Source: Odontesthes bonariensis (lineage: Eukaryota; Chordata; Actinopteri; Atheriniformes; Atherinopsidae). From it: a stretch of DNA of 64,000 nucleotides. Location of the stretch: NCBI RefSeq assembly GCF_027942865.1, contig NC_134515.1, positions 6,566,839 to 6,630,838 of the forward strand. The letters are read 5' to 3'. This document shows positions 1 to 13,981 of this stretch, one piece after another. The number at the start of each line of letters is the position of its first letter. Position 1 is the first letter of the stretch. Made by a program: the position numbers and the translations under genes. The notes beneath the pieces were generated by a model. The model was not told the origin of the DNA, made no database searches, and worked only from the letters and a program-made list of their open reading frames with translations.

Positions 1-1956
1 AAGGTTCTGCACATTGAGACAGTGAAAATCTCAGGCCAGTGGAGTGACTGGCCAAGTCATCATAAATAAATACAGATGCATTTTAGTTCATGATGACTTC
101 TACCTTGAAATGCTGCCATCAGAGAAAATAACTAAAATAACTAGTAATAGACTGCCAGTGTTAGTAAGAAGCCCTTACTTTAACAATAAAAAAAACCTGA
201 AGATGTGGGTCCTAAACCTATAGAGCTGGAACAGAGACAATGTCAAGAAATCATTTGTGTAACCTGGAGCCTTCATTAGGTCATCTATGGCATATAAATG
301 ATAAATGATCATAGATATCTTATCTGGGGTCCTTGGCTATATCCTGGTTATAGGCTTTCCAGCTGTTAAGTGATGTGCTGGGTTCTTGAAAAGGTTAGGC
401 TATTTAAAGAAATTAAGACTTACATTAACACAGAGGTTGAGGACTTGCTCAATATAGAGTTAAACTGGAAATAAAGAAATAAATTTAAGAATATAAAATT
501 GTAAAGTAGCAATGCATCCATGCTGTAGGATGACAGTGCTAACCATTACATCATCGTGCAGCCCAACAGCAAAGCTGAAAAGTAACTGACTTTTAAAAAG
601 TTCTGGATTAAACAGGAGAGAAACTCCTGACTCTGCTACATCTTTCAGCCACTAAGTGAATTTTTTTGACTGTTAAACCAGATGTACAATCTTTTTGTGA
701 CCGTTTTACAAATGCAATGAGACTGCACTCCTCTAAGAATACATTATAAGTCCATGCTCACACAAAGAAACACACCTCATACCCTTCTTTTGTTATGAGC
801 TGGGCACCTACAATATAGTATAAAAGTGGTAAATGAGTTCTTTGATATCATGTAATACCAGATAAAATGGAAATATCTAATGCTTGTTCTAAAAATTGGT
901 AAGAATAATGGACATGGTGTCCCTCAACTTTTCAAGGTCTGGACTGATTTGAGTGAAGCTGTTCCAAGCTCTTGGCTCACAATCAAAAGGAGAGTAGATA
1001 TAATGCTTGGCTTATAAATGGGACGGCATTAAATCTCAGTATTATAGACTAAGGACCTATAACTTTAAACTTTCAAATGTCATGGATGACACATAAAATG
1101 CGAAATGTTGGTATTTTAATTATTCAACTTACAATTTTTTTTTTTATCCAGTTATTGACACTTTTTCGATCAGAGGAGGGAATCAGAGTTAAGATACAAT
1201 CTGACCTTTGATGATTTTGAGTTATTCAGGAAATTTATTTTACAAAGCAAATTACATTTAAGGACAGACTTATGGCAGTGTGTCTCCCCATTCACAAGTC
1301 AGTTCTTGGGTCAAATAAACAGCCAGCTCAAGCATCAAATAGGAAACTAGAATGACCAATATTACCAGAACTAAAGCTACTTCAAGATATCTGCCGCCAG
1401 TGAGTCAAATCATATGTGGAAGTGGTATCAGTGAAGTATAATATACAACAAATAATATAACTTTATGACATTCTCTCAGCACAATGTAGTAATGCTGTGA
1501 TGTGCGCCTCAAACTACAGTGGGTGGTGAGGGACAACACAATGGGGAACCTCAGGAAGCCTTTTCAGGCTCGGCAGCACAATTATCGCTCATCTATCTTT
1601 AATATCTCATCCATTTTCTCCATCTCCACCAACAGAGAGGTACTCACCTTTCAATTATCATCACAGCTGGGGAATAAATTGGACAAATCAGATGCTCTGT
1701 CCTTCTAAAATGATGTGGACAAAAATAAGTGAAAATAGAAAAAAATATATATTATTGTTTACTGCTCACAGCGGGAATTGGATAGTTACAAGTTGAAATG
1801 AGATGTGCTTCAGTGGTGAATATAAATATGATATCTTGAATGCAACATTTTCTAAAACCATCACTAGTCCAGACCCTGCCTGTCTGCATGTTACATATGT
1901 ATGCATATGTACGAATCAACAGTTACTTCATCTCGGATTTACTATATTACCCAGAC
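1..1956. other. Intergenic, nothing recognised
   Basis: AT-rich sequence with frequent stops in all frames. No exon-like open stretch with conserved protein similarity, RNA gene or recognisable repeat was seen. It could be distal flank of chrna4 or intron of a gene outside the window; the sequence does not decide this. Confidence 0.5.
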
Positions 1957-2378
1957 TGATTGATACAAGCGGCCGAAATGAGTTTCCTCCGCAGGGTGTT
2001 TGGGCTCTCCCTTAGAGATAGGGTGAGAAGCTCGGTCATCCGGGAGGGGCTCGGAGTAGAACCGCTGCTCCTCCGCATCGAGAGGAGTCAGATGAGGTGG
2101 CTCGGCATCTGGTGAGAATGCCTCCTGGACGCCTCCCCGGTGAGGTGTTCCGGGCCCGTCCCACTGGGAGGAGGCCCCGGGGAAGACCCAGGACACGTTG
2201 GAGAGACTATGTCTCTCGGCTGGCCTGGGAACGCCTCGGGGTCCCCCCAGAAGAGCTGGAGGAAGTGGCCGGGGACAGGGACGTCTGGGTCTCTTTGCTC
2301 AAGCTGCTGCCCCCGCGACCCGATCCCCGGACCAGCGGAAGATGGATGGATGGATGGATGGATGGATGATTGATCCAA
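1957..2378 (+). mobile_element. 5'-truncated LINE 3' end with ATGG tail
   Basis: This GC-rich block is unlike its AT-rich surroundings. From about 2080 it reads in one frame as the C-terminal end of a non-LTR retrotransposon ORF2, with MRWLGxLVRMPPGRLPGEVF-like, RPRGRPRTRWRDYVSRLAWE and LLKLLPPRPDP segments, and it has stops further upstream. It ends in a tetranucleotide tail of about six ATGG units (2341-2366). A 12-bp direct repeat with one mismatch (TGATTGATACAA at 1957-1968, TGATTGATCCAA at 2367-2378) flanks it and is read as a target-site duplication. The copy is dead: truncated at 5' and interrupted. The clade was not resolved. Confidence 0.8.
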
Positions 2379-4879
2379 AGAAAAAAATGTTAACCTCTTT
2401 TACTATAACTTAATCCAAAATGGAAACTGTGTTCAGCATAGTTCGCTATACAAGCCAGCGAGCATGCTGTTTTATTAGGTTGTTATGGAGACAACATACT
2501 GCTTGAGCTGAAACCTGACACCAGAGCTTGCTAAAAAATAAAGCCATAATGCATCACATGAATAAATGCTGAGTTAGTGTGGATAAATGCATAAACATAT
2601 TTCCATAGGAATCTCCTATTTATAGAGAATGTCACTTGAATAATGCACGGTACAAACACTTCTAAGCTTTTGAGCAAGAAGTTGGCACCATATGGGAGTA
2701 ACGAAAGCATCACACTGCTGGCCCTTTAGTTTGGACACAGTTAAAACAACTTCCATTAAATTAAAAGTGTCACTGGATAAGAGCCTGACAGCATGAGTGC
2801 CCAAGACTCATCAAATGAATTAAGAGGAGTGTAAAGACCAAGGGCTTTGGTTGTTCCACACTTTGAATTAAATGCATCGCAAAGTAACTTTACATGACTA
2901 AAAATAGACTGATTGGCTGAAACTAATTGTCAGTGGCATTAAACACGGACTGAAATTGTTGCATGTACTTGTCATGCTGCTATTCCTTAGGGCATGTTTC
3001 TGTTACTTGGGGGAGCAAAAACTAGCACTTACCTAGAGAGATTATGTTGAGGTATTGATGAGATCCCCACCCCCACTGGACCTCAGATGCTAACCTTAAC
3101 ATCAGGGGAACAGAATTAGTCACTCAAGCTGCACTTAAGTATTCCCCATTTAATTAAAGCTATCAAATGGGGTGCTCTTTAAACAGAGCTATCCATAGAC
3201 ATTAGTCAAAGACCTGTCACGATTGGCAAGTCGAAAGAGAATTTAAAAAGGGGAAGCAGGATAGAAGATTCATATAGGTGAGATTTGTTTTGTTTAAAAT
3301 AGAAAAGAACAATAAAGATGATTTTTAGAAGTTAAAATCTGAGACTTATCTGCTGCTAGTGCATGTTATCTGAATTGGAGCCTTGAACTGTGACTTTTTC
3401 TAAATCACAGATGTTATAGTGCTTTTGACAACGTTGCCTAGTGGAGACTTAAGAAGAACAGACTCCACAAAGAACTTATTCGGTTCCTCCTGCTATAAAC
3501 TCACTAAGTTTGCAATAAAAGAAACAGACAGATAAAAATAACCGTGGCACTAAAAACAGGAGAATATGCATATTTTTTTCTACTGAATCTGTTTAAGGCA
3601 AATTCAAGACCTTCAGGAAACATCATCAAAGCAAATCAATTATTTCTGCTTTTCTGTGAAAAGAAATTAAGCATCTTCAAGATGATGGTGTTGAATTATC
3701 ATTTTTCAGTAGTCTGTGATGATATACATTTGAGCAATAACAAATAACTTATATAATCCTAAATAATATCATCCAAAGTTGCTTTGACTCATTAGAAGAG
3801 TCACTGTTTCCATAATCTATGTATTCACTGAAGTTTATTGTATAACTACTTCTTTTTAATCCATTTTTCAGAGCAACGGAGGTCTCTAGCAAACTGATCT
3901 GTGTAAACTGAAATACAGTATAATTTCACACGTTTTACAAGATCTTTATGGTATGGTTCCAGTGGTTGGTCTTATGTAATAATTAAAAATAAATAAATAA
4001 TTACTTTAGAAAAAAATCTGCTGTCATACAGTGCTATCAGTTTTCTGCAAAGTTCCACAAAATCATAAAAAGAAGAGGCATTGTAAAATGTTGTACTCCC
4101 ATTGTTTCTTGTTCACAATGCAGCGAAGAGCAGCAGAGACACTAACTCCAAGCTGTATCCTCTTAACTTACCTGGGGATTACCCTTAACTAGGGATTTAC
4201 AACACTGAAGTTCCAGTCAGAGGAAGGACTCTTTGTTTTTTCAGCTTTCTCAGTCATTTGTTTCATATAGATTGCACTGGCTCAGTGTCAATCCAAGGGG
4301 ATTTTTCTATAAAATCACCAAAAACAGACAAACACAAAACCTCCCTGCATAACTGGACAGTGTCTGCAATATGTAATGACAGAGAAAATGGCAAGACACC
4401 ACGCTTCAGCCAGTTCAGTCCACATGTGTGGCAGAGAGGTTGTTTAACATAGAAAGACTAAAAACATCTGTAAAATGTGCTTGCAAAGCTCTTTTTTTGT
4501 GACACACGTCCCAGTTGACTAAGTTATTCTAGACTCAGTTTATTTATTCATGATCAAGAACGAATGAATTATATACTGAACTGAAGTTGTTCACTTGAAA
4601 CTTCAGCACTGAGTGGTGCCAACATTCACCTTACATGAGAACTGTGCCTCATATCTGTAATCATGGCTGCTCTGTCATAGCTGGAAGACCTTGCAGAGGC
4701 CGTTTTTGTTATATTTTCTAGAGTTCTCCATAAGCTTTCTTCAAAACAAAGTGAAAATTACACCAATTAATTTGAAGAAATTACGAAGACAAACCCTTCT
4801 TCTTTTCGTCGCTTCTGTTTAGCATTCAGAGAAACTTCACTTCTTCTTTGCTGATGTTTTCTGTGCCACTTCTAACAAC

Positions 4880-4960
4880 TTACAATGCAAACAGTGCATT
4901 TGTATGCAAATGATTAATTAATGGAGTGCATACCCCCATTCATATGCAAAGATTGCAGAG
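4880..4960. promoter_or_regulatory. Octamer/TAATTA motif cluster
   Basis: A perfect octamer ATGCAAAT (4904-4911) runs directly into GATTAATTA, and a second octamer-like ATATGCAAA follows about 30 bp later. This arrangement resembles POU plus homeodomain binding sites. It lies 12.6 kb upstream of the chrna4 start codon. Motif occurrence alone is weak evidence for an enhancer. Confidence 0.25.
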
Positions 4961-5741
4961 AAAATCCGGCTCATGCACACGTGTACTGTTTCACAATGAA
5001 TGAGATTCATAAAAGAGACCAAATCATACACACAGCTTCATAGATTTGGCAAAAATGACTAATTGAATAAATAAATCACATTTCTGCTTGTGTGTGTGTG
5101 CACAGTCTTAATCCTGGATCTACCCACTGTTTTATGCACTGACTCCTAGTGTCATGCATTTCAAGAGTTAAGTAGCATCTCTGAGATAATACTTACTTTC
5201 GATTATACTGCCTCATGTACAGAAACCCTTTAGAGTGCCTTCATTTTCCCAAAGATTCTCCCTGACAACAGTGTGAGAATCTGTGTGCAGCTTTCAGATG
5301 GAAAAAAAATCATTTCAAGCTTTTCAAGTTTTTTGAGTATTGTTCACTGCATTCTGGTCTAAACAGGCTGACAGCAGCAGCATTTTGTTTCTACGTATTA
5401 AAAATATTAAAATAAAATATTAAATATTAAAAACATTGACTGAACCAGTTGATGCTTTTTAAGAACAGTGGAGGAACACTGTGAAAGGAAATCAAGGCTT
5501 CATCTCTTTTATACAGAACTAGTCTTAATAAGAAGTAATATGTAGGAGAGTATTGTGAAAATATTCAACTGAAATGTGCCATAACTTTTTTACCAGTGTC
5601 AAGCTTGTAAGTTTTGTTTTGCAGTTGATTTTCCAAGACCGAACAAAGACAGGATGGTCAAAGTGAGTGATCTTGTCCGATGTTCTAGGCATCTATACAT
5701 TATTGAAAATCATGTCACGTAAACACACTGAGATACAAGCA

Positions 5742-5775
<34 letters not shown>
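5742..5775. repeat. (CA)n microsatellite
   Basis: About 17 uninterrupted CA units. It explains a cysteine/valine-rich open frame on the opposite strand, which is not a gene. Confidence 0.95.
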
Positions 5776-5778
<3 letters not shown>

Positions 5779-8348
5779 GTATCCATTCCCTTGGTCATCC
5801 TCACACTGAGGAGATGACAGCAGGTGGATTTTGAGCGACATATTGAGATGGATTTTGACCCAAACAGGGACTGATAGTAAAAGGAAGATGGGAAGCAAGA
5901 AGAGAAGGAAATCACAAGGATGAAAGTGAAAGGCACGAGGTACAAAAGTAACACGGGTACACAGGCTAAGAGGAGTACATACATTATCTGCCTGAGTGTC
6001 ATTTAGATATTGCTGTGGAAGATGTATTTAAAAAAGAAAAGTTCCAAGAGATATAAAAGCATTGTTTCTGAATGATTCAGCCATTTTTGAGTTGTCCATT
6101 GATACTGTTTTGACTTTGACGAACAACTAAACGCTTTTAGAAACATATTTACGAGGAGTAAAAATGTACTTATCCTCAAACATGTGCAGCACATTCAGCT
6201 ACTTTTTAAGAGTACAAGATACTTTAAATGAAGACACTGGATCCAACAATAAATCATTAGATAAAGTGGATAAGGAAACTGCCTAAAACAAGCCCCCAGG
6301 CTGTTGACAACCCAAAAGCTTACTTATAAATGTCCAAGGAGCTCTGCTCCCTGGATTTACACTGCCTCTATCTTCACTTGTTAAGGAGAGGCAGAAAATG
6401 AGATAGGCTCCATCATGTTTATTGTTACTAAAGCTGGTGGGTAAATACATGAGTGACATGTTTAGTCATGCAAGCATTGCTGAATATAATAATTATTCAT
6501 GTTTCAGTGGACCAGGAGGTGGGGCAGTGATGGTGCGGCAATAAATTTCACTGCTGTATGGAATCTATATAAGTAGATGAAGCAGTGATTGGTTAATCAA
6601 CAGTTTAAATGAGTGATATACATAACATCTCGATTAAGTTTTAAAAGGATCTGAGAAAATCATGTCAAACTAAACATGGTGTAAATAATCATTGTATTAA
6701 ATTAGAAAAACATACCAAAAGACACTTTAATAAGAGTGTTAAGCTCTTCTTGTTACACTGCTTCCCTGCATGTATCCAGTCATAGTGAACTTATCAATGT
6801 GCACCAGCTTTGGCATATTTTTTATCACACTAGTCATGCAGCTAGTCATGGGTAGAGTATAACCTTGATCATGGCATCTGTAATTCAGCTCAGACCATTT
6901 CATGTCTACTTCAAATATGTAAGTATTGACAGGTTCAAGGCGAATAAAAGGACTCAGAGTGCATCCCTGAACTGCTTGGGGGCTCAGCGCCAAAATAATC
7001 CTTATAACAGTCATTACACTCATTGAATTAAATTAGAATAAGTCCAGATGTCCTTGAGGCTATTGAAAGCCTAGAAACTTTCAGTGGAAGTTTTATTTTT
7101 ATTTTTTTTTGTCAGCACAAAAAAGCCAACCTAGCAAACTAGACTATGGAGTTTCAAATATACAGATATTATAAGGAGTTCTTCTTTAAGGCAATCTATG
7201 TATACCTAACCAGGTGATTTGAATGCATGAACCTAGCCAATGAGTGAAAATGATCAGTAAAAAGTGTAAAATGAAATAAAGCTTGAAAAGTACCAGTCTC
7301 AACAGGATTAAATAGTTCTTCTTTTTCCTTTTTTTGTATTTTGGTTTATGTGTGTACATGTGTATCAATTGTTACCCCATCCATTCGCATTAACCAACAT
7401 TATAAAAATTATATGAACCATAAAATCAGGTACTTCTGACTCCTTTTGCAGTACATGTTTTGCACATACCCGAACTGAAAACTTCCTGGGACAAAATCAG
7501 TCGTGAGAAAGGCATATACTTATTGAGAAAAACCCAAAAGAGCAAACAAATATCTCCGTCGTTGCTATTGGTAAGTACTAATTGATTAGCACATCTGTTG
7601 TGTTGCGCTGCATTTGCTTTGCTTGGATCTTTAAGTAATTTCTTTCAACAATTTGCTTTTCATAAATGAATCACAAAAATATTGATAATTTCTCCTGCTG
7701 CTCTGTGCCCGATGGAAATCAGAGGATGAGAAGGATGAAGCAATGGTTGAATTCTATGATAAATTACTGCAACATGTGCAACATAATAAAACTTCTCAAA
7801 ATAAATGTGTATATTCCACGCATTTACTCTAGTGCTCTGTAACTGAAAATAAACAACAGTACAATCTATGGTAGGTTATTTATCAGAGATTGACACATAA
7901 GTTTTAATCTTGTTATTATGGTCCCTGCCACACAGATGAAGCCCCAGTTAGCCACCACAGTCCTGTTTGAGAGTAGCTGGCCAATAGATTCACAAAAACA
8001 TATTTGGCCAGCTTTTAAAAGCCAAAGTCTTCAAACTCACTCCAAATTTTTCAACATTTCCAACAGGTTCTTAGCTTGCTTGTAATATGTGGCACTGGAT
8101 ACAGTGCAAATTATTTCTTACATGTGCTACTGATTCACACATATGCCAAATCCAACCCCTTAAAAATGTAAATTAGAAAAAGTGAAGCATAATACAGAAA
8201 AAAACAGAATATTCAAAGTTTGTGATTTTTTTTCCTTATCAGTTTGTCCCCAAATCAACCGATGATGGATGACTTCCCCCCACTAAATCTCAATAGCATG
8301 TGCACATTAATCATAGATGCACGATTACAATGATTCAAGTTAGGATAT

Positions 8349-8790
8349 TTAAAGCAATACTATGTAACATTTCTACCTTAAAATAACAGCTTGAAAAAAA
8401 TTGTGCGGCTAGAATGAATTTTAATGTTACGATTGGCCCGTCTCTTATGCCCTTCGGGGGTTTGAGTTGGAAAAACTGCGCTATGTAACTTTGCTGGACC
8501 GGCCCGGGAGCTGAGCGGAAGTACTTCGACTTGCTTTCTGGCACACCTACCGCAAAAACAAATAGAACCCTCTCACGCTCCCAGGTATAAGGCTAAGCTA
8601 GTGCAACATTGTCAGTACGATCATCATGGCAGAGGCACCGAAGAAACATAAGAAGACGTTGACTGATGAAGCAAGGAAGAGAAAGACAGAGGCCGACAAA
8701 GCAAGAGACCGGACGAGAGTTGCTCTCGGAACAGCCTGTAGGGGGAGCTCCATAATGGGCTTTTTGAGAAGTTACATTGTATTGGTTTAA
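8349..8790. mobile_element. TTAA-flanked MITE with a transposon-protein start
   Basis: Ends are inverted repeats: A(G/C)CAATAC(T/A)ATGTAAC at 8353 and its complement ending at 8786, with TTAA on both sides (8349-8352, 8787-8790). The TTAA duplication points to the piggyBac or Kolobok superfamilies. Inside, an ATG at about 8626 opens a basic reading frame beginning MAEAPKKHKKTLTDEARKRK. It runs about 55 codons into the right inverted repeat and stops. The frame resembles the lysine-rich start of transposon-derived proteins I recall from teleosts; no search was possible. The element is non-autonomous (434 bp). Confidence 0.7.
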
Positions 8791-8795
8791 ACTAT

Positions 8796-9196
8796 TAGCC
8801 TGGGAAGTCTATGAGCGACACCGAAGCTTGTAGAGTGTTAATCCAACATGGCAGCGGACACAAAGTTACCGTTCGATGCAGCCTTAGAAAGTGTTTTAAG
8901 TAGCTTAGAACGCAAGTTAAGAGCAACGTTTGACGTTGAAAGATTTCATTGCCAAGAAGGATGTATTTCCTCGTCAAATTTCTGTCGCTCTACATACGTC
9001 ATCTGGTATAAGTGATACAATTGGCTATGAATCGCGCGTAAAGCAGCTTGGGAAGAACCAGACGCCATTTGATAGACATTCGTAGCGCCCAATAAACGGC
9101 TCTAGGCATTTTTAAACCACGCCTCAAATATGAGAAAATGCACACCTAGTTCCCAGACCACCATCTCATCGAGATGTGGACGCGTCAGCCAGGCTA
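8796..9196. mobile_element. DNA-transposon remnant, TAGCCTGG ends
   Basis: The segment starts with TAGCCTGG and ends with the complement CCAGGCTA, directly beside the preceding MITE. An ATG at 8848 opens 53 codons (MAADTKLPFDAALESVLSSL...) ending near 9011. In another frame just downstream a KDVF tetrapeptide survives, which would fit a helicase-like Walker A approach region, so the source may be an element encoding a RecQ-like helicase. That reading is low confidence. No clear target duplication was found. Confidence 0.45.
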
Positions 9197-9204
9197 CTGA
9201 ACTA

Positions 9205-12200
9205 TTGCAACACACAAAAGGTTAATAGAGCTGTGCCTAGAGTCCATGCTTGAAAGCAGCAACTAAAGAAGGCAATGAGGCAAGGTTGCCGATATGAAAT
9301 TTTTCTTGAGCTGATGTGATTGATAGGTCGCTACTGGAAAAATACAAAAAGATTTAAAAAAAAAAGAAAATTAAAAAAATGCATAGCTCCAGGGAAACAC
9401 AGTGGGACATAAAAGATGGGCCACGGGCTGTAGAAGTCATCCATGTTGTGTCAAGTTGTCAAGTTGACTGGTGATGGATGACCGAGTGTCTTGCAACATG
9501 CTGGAGACATCCATGCTCTGGATTCTGGTGTCAACATGAAGGGAGCATGCAGCAACTAAGACAAATGACTCTTGATGACATTGACATTTTCAAGACGTCT
9601 CATTAAATCCACTCTGTCTTCCCGATGGAGAACATTCATTTTCAACAATCCTTCACTCAACAGAAATGTTCAGCGTATACACAGCAAATAAGATGAGATG
9701 ATGTTAAAAGCATGGTTGTTTCAGTGTGGATGTGAAAAAAAGAAAGGTGCCTTTTCCTAAAAATCTATTCAGTATGATTTCAATTTTATCATATAAATTC
9801 TTACAGTCATAAAATTCCCTTTTCATTAATAAGCCCATAGACTCACTATTAATGAGACTGGACTCTGTTGAGACTGTTAGTCTTTACTATGTAGCCTACG
9901 GTAGGTTTCAGTATTTTTTTTTCACATGAATTCACTCCACTGATGCATAATGTTTACCAATGTGTCCAATATGATAAAATGGGAAGAAATAACAATAGAA
10001 TGTTAGATAAAAGTGAATTTGTGCCCCTGAGACAGTTCCCCCGAGGTGCCTCTTCAGCTGATTTTTAACTGATGCTGCTGACACACCAGGGACTTCACAA
10101 CATACTCCTCCACATACTACGCCATTCTCCAAACACTTCCCCCAGATATATCCCATTCTGCAGCTAGTACTGAGACGATGCATGGCGCAAGCATTCACGA
10201 TTTCTTATCTACTGTGTAAATGCGAATGGAAGTGGGTTTATGGTTGTATTGCTGGATAATATTAATTTATATTGTAATATAATATGAGAGAGAACAAGGG
10301 GAACAGAAAGCAAAATATATCTGCACATCAAAAATATGTATAAACTTCTCTTTTAGGAGAGAACAATATTTGAGTACAACCATACACTTCTCTTGAATCA
10401 AAGTGATATTAGAGAGGCTTTGTGCAGTACATTAGCACCGCTCTTTCAGGCCTGTTCTGATACTCTCTACAGTTCATGCCTTTCATCTTTATAGAGGCAA
10501 CATACAAATGCTAAAATAAGCACATAAAACAATATTTTTCCACATGAAAGTGCTTGGTTTAAACCCATTTTGCACCATTATTACTGTTACAGGCTTTCAT
10601 AAAAGCATCAATTTTAGGTGAGTGCAGTTTTCATGATTCAGAAACCGGTGAACCTTGTGTTGATGAAAATAAGAAAAAATGTGAAAAATATAGTTAACAA
10701 TGCTTTCTGTTCTGTCATGATTATGCAAGATCTGAAAAAGAAAATCCAGACTATTTACACTACAAAAGACAGGTTTATTCAACTCAAGGTGGTTACTTTA
10801 TAGGATTGAGCCTTAAAGAAAACAGATCCAGCGGTTACTGAAATGGCTTTATCTCTAATACCATTCACGGCAATAACACATAAAGCTGTGGGAAGAGAAA
10901 ATCTGAATAAAAAGAGAGGTCTCAGTTTCACTTCCATATGACTGAGCTACCACCGGGCTATATCACTTAAAGAGTAGGGATATGTGTTATCTGTACTCCA
11001 TCAAGACAGATGAACATGCACCTTTGGGAACAACAGTAGTGGCACACATAAAGCTGCCTCTTATTTCCCATTTGTAATTACGCTGTGCCTCAAGTGTTCA
11101 CATACTCTCTAAGATGCAAAAGGGTGTCAGTGAAAGCAATATTGCATTTTTGACAGATCCTCGCTCCCCCTCAAGTCCACACTGAAACCTGAAAAGTTGA
11201 ATGTCAGTGTTACTGGATCAGTTTGTCTCAAATTTAAATTATAGCTTTCTCTCTTTTCTTTTTTACACATGGTGACTCTCTTTGCGCTGTTCAGCTGAAA
11301 TCAATTGGCCAAGCTACATGTCCTTGCATAGAAATTGACTTGAAGTCAGCAGTGGCAGCAGAGGATTGTAGGGCTCCTTCATGTAAAGTAATTAAGCTGC
11401 AATTAAACACTGCTACATCCAATGTGTACAAACTGAAGGTACTGTATTAACTAAAATCACAAATGGCCGTGGAGTTTACCAAGCACAATATGGATAATGC
11501 ATCATTTTAATCAACAACACTTTAAGACTCTCGTTTCAAGGATTTTTTTTCATTAGTTCAGTAAAAACCATTAGTATAAGCTTACAGTGATTGACGCATT
11601 TATATCTTGTGCATATGTTTTAAATGCAGTTTAATTGCATGTTCACATACTCTGTAATGTCTGTAACTGAATTGGTCCATTGACCATTGGCTTTAAGCAT
11701 ACAATGATGACAATGACTTCTTATTATAAGATTGGATTAACTTGTTCTTGTCTAGAAGTCAGGGCTGCATGCAGTTTTGCTTTTGGAACCGCTAAATCAT
11801 TGATTGTTTTTCACAGCACCAGTTAGCAAGCTCAGTCAGAAATCTAATCATTTTCACACAAAGAGCTCACATTACAATCATTTATAGATTCAAAAAAATT
11901 ATTTTTACCAATAATCTACTATACTAGGCTTTAACACATGATATAAAAAAGACAGATTTCTCATATTATACATTGCTGTAGCGTCTTACGTAACTTCATA
12001 TCTGAAACACTTGCTCACAGTGTTCTCTCAGTATTCCAACTGGTATTTTAAAGTTTGTTATTTTCTGGAAAATCTGAATCCGATCAGGCCAATGGAGATG
12101 TCCAATTAGAGCAGAATGAGGGAGGCTGCCACCCTAGGTTCTGTTTTTACAGGAAATATTAAAATACATACAGGGAAATAGCACTCTGTTAAATATTGCT

Positions 12201-13980
12201 TGAGTCTTTAAAAAAGTCCAGTCTGCTCTAGCAAAGAGAAGGATGGCTGATCATTCTTGGTTTGGGGCTTGTCAAACCGGCCAGTGAGTCGACATTACGC
12301 AAATATACTACATGATACACAAAGATAAGTAATGGAAAGAAAACTTTGTTGTGGACAGTATGGCCCTGTAACTTTGAAGAATCTTTGCAAGCACAACAAA
12401 TCTGTATAACACTCTAATTAACTCAAATCTTTTACCAGAAATCTTTTAGTTCAATAGTTCAAATGTTTGCTTTATTACCAGATATTACCATGTAAGAAGG
12501 GATAAGACTGATAGTACTGTCAAATCTCTATGGATGAAGATCTGCTGCGAGCTGTTTTCTTTCCAACACCAAGGAAGAGATAAGAAAAGGTCATCATAAG
12601 GGTATTTCATTTTATTTTATTTAATCTTAAAGTCCATACTCTGGTTTAATTTGTTGAATGTGAAGATCAAGGATATCATATTTTTGAGATAAAACCTACA
12701 GACATGGTACCATGTATAATGTAAGAATGAAATAGTTGGGAAAGTAGCTTAACATGTTTCAAATAATTCAGCCTTGGTAAAGACCAGAGCTAAATTTACA
12801 TTTATTTTTTCAAATACTAAAAGGCACAATATCATGTATTGGAAACACTCCTGAATATGTGGTAAACTGACATGATTTTGAAATAGTCTGCTATTATTAT
12901 GATGAATGTTACTGATTCAGCAACCACAAAGACCTATCATATTGCAGTTCTAATGAGTCTGCAGTATTGTGCTGATGATCAATTTATTATCAGTCAAGAC
13001 ATCAAATAAAGGCATGATGACTTGTATCACCCCAATCATAGCATCATTTGATATAGTTTGCGTCAATTGATTTTTACCGTGGTCACAATAATATTAATCT
13101 CAAGTAGCAATGGCAGCGGCTATCATGATATGATGGCATTGAATAGTCATTACACTGTTTCTTTTTAAATGGAGTCCATGTTGTCTCTTAAGAGTAAAAT
13201 GATTCATATTCATGAGAGTATTTTCAGAGAAATCCCCTGTACTGTACACCCTGTAATATTTTGTCCAGATGGAGTCTATCTGGTGAACAGATGGCATTCA
13301 CCTTACAGATGCTGCAGTTGCCCCATCTTCATTAGCATCTGTTCAATCCAAGATCAGTTGCAGATGCGTTCATGGCTGGTGTTCAACAATGCTACGAGTT
13401 GCCATTGTTGACAGCATTCAGGATGGCTTCAGCATCCAAATTGACTCTATTCTTAAAGAAAACTTGACAATAGGAAGACTGTGACAACACTGTTATTATG
13501 TTTCATGTTCATATACCTTCAAGGCAGTCTGTGAAATCCCTTCAATTTCTCTTCTCCAGGAAGAGTGAAGTGGGGATTTTGTGTCAGTAGCCATGATTGA
13601 CAGGTGATCTTGGCAACCGTAGTAGGCAACGTGTTTATGCATGCATGCGATGAATCCCTGTGTCTGTGTGGGTTTGTGTCAGTACAAATGTAAAAAAAAC
13701 AAAAAGCAGAGTGAATCACTATGGCAAAACATGTGGTGTTGAGTGAAAGCTGACCTTGTGATCTCAGAACCTGGTGCTCTTTCAGGCATTTCTCTTCATA
13801 GAGACTGACTCAGCTGGAATTGATTCTGTGATATGATCAATACAACAGATACTTCATTCATTTCTGGGAGCCCATCAATAACGATATTACTTTGCGTATG
13901 ATTAAATCCCCAATGATTACTGACAGCTGTGTGACTAAATCCACATCTCACCTCCCACTAGTCTTGTTGTTACGCACATT
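9205..13980. other. Intergenic, no gene recognised
   Basis: AT-rich sequence without a supportable exon or RNA gene. A stretch near 11280-11420 has several TAATTA/AATTAA-type motifs and looks less degenerate than its surroundings, but nothing functional can be assigned by eye. Confidence 0.5.
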
Positions 13981-13981
13981 T

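Larger units (their letters stand above)
2379..8348. other. Intergenic, no gene recognised
   Basis: About 6 kb of AT-rich DNA without a supportable exon. It contains a CA microsatellite (5742-5775) and a small block rich in octamer and homeodomain-like motifs (4880-4960). Short open frames here have no recognisable similarity and no splice context. Confidence 0.5.

Noticed and set aside
2088-2378. 96-codon open frame on the - strand
   Set aside because: Antisense shadow of the LINE ORF fragment and its ATGG tail.
5710-6002. Cys/Val-rich open frames
   Set aside because: Produced by the CA microsatellite.
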